A DNA stretch of 64,000 bases from positions 124,001 through 188,000 of the forward strand of contig NZ_JASKLS010000001.1 of assembly GCF_030124375.1 (NCBI RefSeq), given 5' to 3'. This DNA is from Sinorhizobium sp. 6-70 (GTDB lineage Bacteria > Pseudomonadota > Alphaproteobacteria > Rhizobiales > Rhizobiaceae). The notes below the pieces were generated by a model. That model made no database searches and had not been told where the DNA came from. It saw only the letters and a list, made by a program, of their open reading frames with translations. Position numbers and translations under genes: made by a program. How positions within the stretch are numbered: the first letter of the stretch is position 1; every line of letters starts with the position of its first letter. This document shows, in pieces, positions 59,458-64,000 of this stretch.

Positions 59458-59790
59458 TCAGCCGTCAATTCTTTCGACATAGACCCGGATGCGGCCACCG
59501 CAGGAAAGGCCGACGCGCCAGGCCGTCTCGTCGGCAACGCCGAATTCGAGGATCTTGGGTGTTCCTGATTCGATGATGTCCATTGCCTCGGCGATGACGG
59601 CGCCTTCGACGCATCCGCCGGAGACCGAGCCCTGGAAATTTCCTTCCTCATCGATCACCAGATGGCTGCCGATCGGTCGCGGCGCCGAGCCCCAGGTCTC
59701 GATGACAGTCGCAAGCGCCACTTTGCGTCCGTCACTGCACCAGGTTTCGGCGACCTCCAGCGGGTCGAGGATATTGGGCTCTTTCGACAT
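59458..59790 (-). CDS. XdhC N-terminal half
   Basis: 110 residues from the ATG at 59790. An ATG nine codons earlier, at 59817, overlaps the coxE stop (ATGA) and may be the true start. TVIETWGSAPRPIGSHLVID and GSVSGGCVEGAVI are the signature of the XdhC/CoxI N-terminal domain, with the conserved Cys also seen in LSCGGRIRVYVE. With the gene downstream it makes up what is one polypeptide in other bacteria. Confidence 0.85.
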   Translation of the reverse strand: MSKEPNILDPLEVAETWCSDGRKVALATVIETWGSAPRPIGSHLVIDEEGNFQGSVSGGCVEGAVIAEAMDIIESGTPKILEFGVADETAWRVGLSCGGRIRVYVERIDG

Positions 59791-59813
59791 GTTGGTTACC
59801 CGTTGTTTGTGTC

Positions 59814-61061
59814 TCATGCCGCTCGCGGGTGCAGAAAGCGCCGCGGATCGGCATCTTTTGTACCCTGGCCGGACAGCGATTTCACCAGTTCGGCCACAGA
59901 CTCAAGATTGTGCACCGCCCGGAATTCGTCAACATGCGGCAGCATCGCCCTGACGCCACGGGCGCGCGCTTCAAAGCCGTCGAAGCGCAGCAGCGGGTTG
60001 AGCCAGATGAGGCGCCGGCAGGAGCGATGCAGGCGATCGATCTCGACTTCGAGTTCTGCCGTGTCATCGCGCTCGAGGCCGTCGGTGATCAGAAGGACGA
60101 TGGCACCCTGCCCGAGCACCCGACGCGACCAACGCCGGTTGAATTCGTGAAGCGTTTCTCCAATGCGTGTGCCACCAGACCAATCCTTGACTGCCGCCAC
60201 GCATTCGTCGAGCGCTTCGTCGGGATCGCGGTTGCGCATCTGGCGCGTGACATTCGTCAGCCGTGTCCCGAAAAGAAAGGTGTGAACGCGTTGTCGCTGT
60301 TCCGTCAGCGCGTGCAGGAAATGCAGGAAAATCCGCGTATACTGACTCATCGATCCAGAAATATCGGCGAGCACGACGAGCGGCGGATGAACAAGGCGCG
60401 GCTCGCGAAAGCGCGGCAGAATCAATTCGCCGCCAAAGTGCATTGCATCGCGCATGGTGGCGCGCGGATCGATCCGCGCCGGCCGATGGGCGGCGCGAAA
60501 GCGGCGGGTCCGCACACGATCCAGCGGCAATATCAGCGATGACAAGACCTTCCTCGCCTCGGCGATCTCCGCGGCGGTCATCTGGGCGAAGTCCGCCTTG
60601 CGGAACAGCTCGCGACCGGAGACCGTGTAGCGGGCATCGATCTCGATTTCCGGTTCGTCCCGCGGCGGACGGGTATCGTCCCTTCCTGCGAGGAGTGCCT
60701 CGCGGAGTCGCTCCGCGCCGGCGCGCCTGGCGCGATCTTCACCCTGCCGCTCGGGTGCAATCGGCGACAGAAGCGCGATCATCTTCTGGACGAGGTCGCG
60801 CGAGCGCCAGAACAGGTTGAACGCTTCGTCGAACAGAACCTGGTCCTCATGACGCTTTACGAACGTGCATTGAAGGGCTGCATAAAACTCGTTGCGGGAC
60901 CCGATCCCGATCAAGGTAACGGCATCGATGGCGTCGGCAATAGCGGCGGGACCTATTCTCATTCCCGCCCTTCGAAGAGCGCGGGCAAAGAAGACGATGT
61001 TGTCGGCAAGTTTGCCGTCGCCCGGCGCGACCGAAGAAACTGTCTGCTCGTCCACCATCAC
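59814..61061 (-). CDS. coxE: CoxE-like von Willebrand factor A protein
   Basis: 415 residues. The C-terminal half has a VWA domain with an intact MIDAS site (LADISGSMSQYTR; also GGTRIGETL and LITDGLERDD). The N-terminal half is of the CoxE type (FFARALRRAGMRIGP). Together with the MoxR-type ATPase CoxD, encoded directly upstream, it forms a chaperone pair that activates the molybdenum/copper site of CO dehydrogenase-like enzymes. Confidence 0.9.
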   Translation of the reverse strand: MMVDEQTVSSVAPGDGKLADNIVFFARALRRAGMRIGPAAIADAIDAVTLIGIGSRNEFYAALQCTFVKRHEDQVLFDEAFNLFWRSRDLVQKMIALLSPIAPERQGEDRARRAGAERLREALLAGRDDTRPPRDEPEIEIDARYTVSGRELFRKADFAQMTAAEIAEARKVLSSLILPLDRVRTRRFRAAHRPARIDPRATMRDAMHFGGELILPRFREPRLVHPPLVVLADISGSMSQYTRIFLHFLHALTEQRQRVHTFLFGTRLTNVTRQMRNRDPDEALDECVAAVKDWSGGTRIGETLHEFNRRWSRRVLGQGAIVLLITDGLERDDTAELEVEIDRLHRSCRRLIWLNPLLRFDGFEARARGVRAMLPHVDEFRAVHNLESVAELVKSLSGQGTKDADPRRFLHPRAA

Positions 61062-61063
61062 GG

Positions 61064-61993
61064 TCAGCCCTGAGCCAGGAGTTCGGCCTTGACCTCGGCA
61101 AGCAGCTTGCGCCCCTCCGCACCCTCGATCCGGGCGATATCGTCCTGGTATTTGAGCAGTGTGCCGAGCGTGTCGGCTATCGTTTCCGGATCGAGCGCCA
61201 ATCGGTCAAGTTCGGTGAGTGCCGTCGCCCAGTCGATCGTCTCCGCCACCCCGGGGTTCTTGAAAAGATCGATCGCCCGCAGTCTTTGGACATAGGCGAC
61301 GACTTCCCGCGATAGAGTGGCGTTACAGCCGGGCACCTTGCGCCGGATGATCTCCAGTTCCTGTGCCGCCTTCGGATAGTCGACCCAGTGATAGAGGCAG
61401 CGTCGCTTCAGGGCGTCATGAATTTCGCGGGTGCGGTTGGTCGTGATAATGACGATCGGCGGCTCATCCGCTTTGATCGTCCCGAGCTCGGGGATGGTCA
61501 CCTGAAAATCGGAAAGCACTTCCAGAAGAAAAGCCTCGAAAGCTTCGTCGGTGCGGTCGAGTTCATCGATAAGGAACACCGGCGCCCGGCCCACTCCAGC
61601 GGATATTGCCTGAAGGACCGGGCGGCGGATGAGAAATCGTTCGGAGAAGATGTCGCCCTCGATCCTTTGGCGATCGACCATGCCGGCCGCCTCCGAAAGG
61701 CGAATCTCCAGCATCTGCGCCGGATAGTTCCATTCATAGACGGCCGAGGAGACGTCGAGCCCTTCGTAGCATTGCAGCCGGATCAGCGGACGATCGAGCG
61801 AACGGGCAAGGACCTTGGCGATCTCGGTCTTACCGACGCCGGCCTCGCCTTCCAGAAACAGCGGGCGCTTCATTTTCAGCGCCAGGAAAAGCACCGTCGC
61901 AAGTTGAGTTCCGGCGAGGTAGTTCTGTGCCTCCAGCATTGCCATCGTCTGGTCGATGGATTGCGGCAGCTTTCCCGTCTCGTGTTTCGCCAT
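61064..61993 (-). CDS. coxD: CoxD-like MoxR-family AAA+ ATPase
   Basis: 309 residues. Walker A EGEAGVGKTEIAKVLA, Walker B VFLIDELDRTDE, sensor 1 IVIITTNRTREIHDALKRR. These match MoxR/CoxD. It remodels target metalloenzymes using ATP, working with the VWA protein CoxE that follows two bases later. Confidence 0.9.
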   Translation of the reverse strand: MAKHETGKLPQSIDQTMAMLEAQNYLAGTQLATVLFLALKMKRPLFLEGEAGVGKTEIAKVLARSLDRPLIRLQCYEGLDVSSAVYEWNYPAQMLEIRLSEAAGMVDRQRIEGDIFSERFLIRRPVLQAISAGVGRAPVFLIDELDRTDEAFEAFLLEVLSDFQVTIPELGTIKADEPPIVIITTNRTREIHDALKRRCLYHWVDYPKAAQELEIIRRKVPGCNATLSREVVAYVQRLRAIDLFKNPGVAETIDWATALTELDRLALDPETIADTLGTLLKYQDDIARIEGAEGRKLLAEVKAELLAQG

Positions 61994-62017
61994 GTTTCCT
62001 CCACAGCCGAAGAAAAC

Positions 62018-62545
62018 TTATAGCGTGTGATACCCCCGGTCCACATAAATGAGCGGTGGGTGCTTCTCACCGAGGTGCATATCGACGACCTCGCCGAAGA
62101 GGATGAGATGGGTCGCCATGATCTTGACCTCGATGAGGCGGCAGTCGAAGGCGACGACGGCGTCGGTAAGAATGGGCGCGCCGGTGGTGAGCTGCGTCCA
62201 TTGGCCGAACGCGAAGCGCCGTTCCATGTCCAGTTGGTCGCGGCCGGAGAAAGCATGAGCCAGCGCCCTGTGCGGCTCGCCAAGCACGTTAAGCGCGAAA
62301 GCACCGGAGCGTGCGAAGATATCGTTGCGGGGATTTGCTGCATTGAGGCAGGCAAGAATCGTCGGCGGATCGTCAGACACCGAGCAGGACGCAGTGATCG
62401 TGACGCCGCGCCGCGCGCGCCCATCGGCCGTGGTGATGAGGTGCACATGAGCGGACATGCGGCTCATCGCGTCGCGGTAAGTTATTGGGTCCAGTCGGGT
62501 CTTCTCCAACACATCTCTCTCCGGATCGATGTCTTGCACATACAT
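62018..62545 (-). CDS. Flavin reductase family protein
   Basis: 175 residues of the HpaC/RutF flavin-reductase-like fold: YRDAMSRMSAHVHLITTADG, RRGVTITASCSVSDDPPTIL and the later GEVVDMHLGEKHPPLIYVDRG. Such enzymes reduce FMN or FAD with NAD(P)H for a partner monooxygenase. No monooxygenase gene lies near. It begins the minus-strand operon, 24 bp before coxD, so it may serve the molybdenum enzyme pathway instead. Confidence 0.85.
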   Translation of the reverse strand: MYVQDIDPERDVLEKTRLDPITYRDAMSRMSAHVHLITTADGRARRGVTITASCSVSDDPPTILACLNAANPRNDIFARSGAFALNVLGEPHRALAHAFSGRDQLDMERRFAFGQWTQLTTGAPILTDAVVAFDCRLIEVKIMATHLILFGEVVDMHLGEKHPPLIYVDRGYHTL

Positions 62546-62704
62546 AGACTCTCACGGAAAATATGAAACCCGGCGGCGCGAGATTCTTGCGGAGCAGCGG
62601 CATAGTCATGGCGTGATCGGAATGGCGAGCTCTTATTGTGCGATCTTTTCCTTTGACGGAGAGAGACACATCCTTAAAACATGGCGTCGTTGCGGGAAAA
62701 ATGC

Positions 62705-63793
62705 ATGTTTAGATTGATTGTTAAGAGCATCGTCGTTGCCGGATTGATATCGGCCTTCCCTGCCCTTGCGGCGGGCCTGAAAGTTGCCGTCGTCGCTCCC
62801 GCCGAAGGGCCCTTCGCGGCGCTTGGAAAGCAGATGGCGGACGGCGCCGCTTTTCAGGCGGAGGATCGTGGAAGTCAGATTATCCCGATCGCCGAAAGCT
62901 GCGATCCTGCCGGCGGCGAGGCGCTGACAAAGGCGCTGCTGGCGAGCGGCGCGGAAGCTGCGATCGGCTTTCTGTGCACGGAGAGCCTCGAAGCTGCCCT
63001 GCCGGCCCTGGCCGAGGCTCGCATTCCCGCCATCACGCTTAGCGTTCGCTCCGACATTCTGATGGAGGACGCGCTCAAAAAGAAGTGGCCGCTTTTCCGG
63101 CTGGCGCCGAGTGGAAAGGCCGAAGCCGCGGCGATCACCGACGTCATCGTCGCGAACTGGAAAGGCAAACCGCTCGCGCTGATCGACGACGGCACGATCC
63201 ATAGCCGAGAACTCGTCGAAAGCGTTCGCAACGCGCTTGCCGAGATCGGGGTGACACCCGTGTTCACCGACACTTACCGCCCGGCGCAGGAGCAGCAGGT
63301 TGGCCTCGTCCGTCGACTGGCGAAGAGCGGCGCCACCCACGTCTTTACCGGAGGCGACCGCTACGACACCGCCGTGATCGCCCGTGATGCAAGGGCTGAA
63401 AATGTCCCCATAACACTGCTCGGCGGCGACGTACTGAATGCCGCCGACCTTGAGGTACCGCTAGAAGACGGAGTGCTTGCCGTGACGGTGCCGGAGGCGT
63501 CTCGGTCGAGCGAAGCGGAAGCCATCGCCAAGGCAATGCGCGCAAGCGGAATCGAACCCGAGGGTTATGTCCTGCCGGCCTTTGCCGCGATGTCGCTGCT
63601 CGAACAGGCGAAGGATCAGGCTGCCAAGGACGGCAGCGCGCTTCCCGAAGCCTTGCTGAAAGGGCCCTTTGCGACGATCCTGGGGCCGGTAAAGTTCAAC
63701 GCCAGCCACGAGAGGACCGACACGCCCTATCGGCTGATGGAATGGCAGGATGGTCGTTTTGTCGCCGCCATGGGTGCAGGCGGTGCGGAATGA
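62705..63793 (+). CDS. Periplasmic substrate-binding protein (branched-chain amino acid type)
   Basis: 362 residues from the ATG at 62705; a start eight codons earlier is possible. Signal peptide LIVKSIVVAGLISAFPALAAG. The rest matches the Leu/Ile/Val-binding fold (Peripla_BP_6): LKVAVVAPAEGPFAALGKQM, the SIT-like IPAITLSVRSD and GATHVFTGGDRYDTAVI. It binds a small ligand outside the inner membrane. No permease or ATPase genes are in the window. The next gene overlaps it by four bases. Confidence 0.85.
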   Translation: MFRLIVKSIVVAGLISAFPALAAGLKVAVVAPAEGPFAALGKQMADGAAFQAEDRGSQIIPIAESCDPAGGEALTKALLASGAEAAIGFLCTESLEAALPALAEARIPAITLSVRSDILMEDALKKKWPLFRLAPSGKAEAAAITDVIVANWKGKPLALIDDGTIHSRELVESVRNALAEIGVTPVFTDTYRPAQEQQVGLVRRLAKSGATHVFTGGDRYDTAVIARDARAENVPITLLGGDVLNAADLEVPLEDGVLAVTVPEASRSSEAEAIAKAMRASGIEPEGYVLPAFAAMSLLEQAKDQAAKDGSALPEALLKGPFATILGPVKFNASHERTDTPYRLMEWQDGRFVAAMGAGGAE

Positions 63794-64000
63794 TGCGCAA
63801 GGGGCCGAACAATCTGATTACCGATGTCGCTGGCCTGTTGGTCGGCAATGCAGAAGATCACCGGTTGAAGTCCGGTGTCTCGGTCGTGCTTTGCGAACGG
63901 CCGGCGACGGCCGCAGTTCAGGTTCTCGGCGGCGCGCCGGGCACACGGGAGACGGATCTGCTCGCGCCGGAAAACACCGTTCAGAGCGTGGATGCCGTCG
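63790..64000 (+). CDS. P1-family (DmpA-like) aminopeptidase, N-terminal part
   Basis: The frame begins at the ATG overlapping the upstream stop (ATGATG) and runs off the window after 70 codons. GPNNLITDVAGLLVGNAED and GVSVVLCERPATAAVQVLGG are the conserved N-terminal region of the P1/S58 peptidase family (L-aminopeptidase/D-esterase DmpA type). These are self-processing Ntn-like hydrolases; the catalytic Ser lies further on, outside the window. The ATGA overlap ties it to the binding protein, suggesting uptake and hydrolysis of a peptide-like compound. Confidence 0.8.
   Translation, partial: MMRKGPNNLITDVAGLLVGNAEDHRLKSGVSVVLCERPATAAVQVLGGAPGTRETDLLAPENTVQSVDAV

Overview
The window looks like an ordinary, high-GC piece of chromosome from a Sinorhizobium/Ensifer-type alphaproteobacterium (Rhizobiales). 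The evidence is the lpsB-lpsE-lpsD-lpsC-lrp-trxB-lsrB block, a tandem pair of AbcR small RNAs next to lsrB, a lone B12-dependent ribonucleotide reductase (nrdJ), an alphaproteobacterial LexA site (GTTC-N7-GTTC), an Irr-type iron control element before a sufS2-B-C-D-S-T-A operon, and rhizobial palindromic repeats. I see no insertion sequence, prophage, integrase or CRISPR array. Most of it is core genome.

Layout. 1-7.0 kb: LPS core glycosyltransferases and their Lrp regulator, thioredoxin reductase, the redox LysR regulator LsrB, then two AbcR sRNAs, each with its own promoter and terminator. 7.0-13.1 kb: an ArsR regulator with an Old Yellow Enzyme, two small-molecule modifying enzymes (APH-type kinase, PAT-type acetyltransferase), a lytic transglycosylase, and a divergent LysR/NAD-epimerase pair. 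13.1-26.5 kb: DNA maintenance genes gyrA, ssb, uvrA and nrdJ, with marC and a DUF72 gene between them. 26.6-31.1 kb: a cupin, tRNA-Ala(CGC), two tiny related lipoproteins, an alpha/beta hydrolase, a hypothetical protein, and a copper-chaperone pair. 31.2-35.8 kb: a tandem glycine riboswitch and gcvTHP. 35.9-43.1 kb: the suf iron-sulfur operon on the minus strand. 43.3-56.8 kb: hydrolase, diguanylate cyclase, anmK, tyrS, a very large AsmA-like protein, Bcp peroxiredoxin, DUF455 protein, M23 peptidase, RhlE-type helicase and a Nudix hydrolase. 56.8-62.5 kb: a compact minus-strand operon for maturation of molybdenum hydroxylases (flavin reductase, coxD, coxE, split xdhC, MoeA/MobA-like fusion, TfoX domain). 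62.7-64.0 kb: a periplasmic binding protein and the start of a P1-family peptidase.

Shared themes are envelope and redox stress (LsrB, lps genes, trxB, AbcR), metal and cofactor handling (suf under an Irr-like box, the PCu(A)C chaperone, B12-dependent NrdJ, molybdenum enzyme maturation), and DNA synthesis and repair (gyrA, ssb and uvrA flanking a LexA site; nrdJ behind what I read as a tandem NrdR box).

The least explained items are the two tiny lipoproteins with a shared YYxGIVPP tail near 27.7 and 28.1 kb, the tandem NrdR-box reading before nrdJ, and two compound palindromic repeats that share an architecture. I did not find a clearly new multi-gene system. Family assignments come from recognition of protein motifs, not from database searches.
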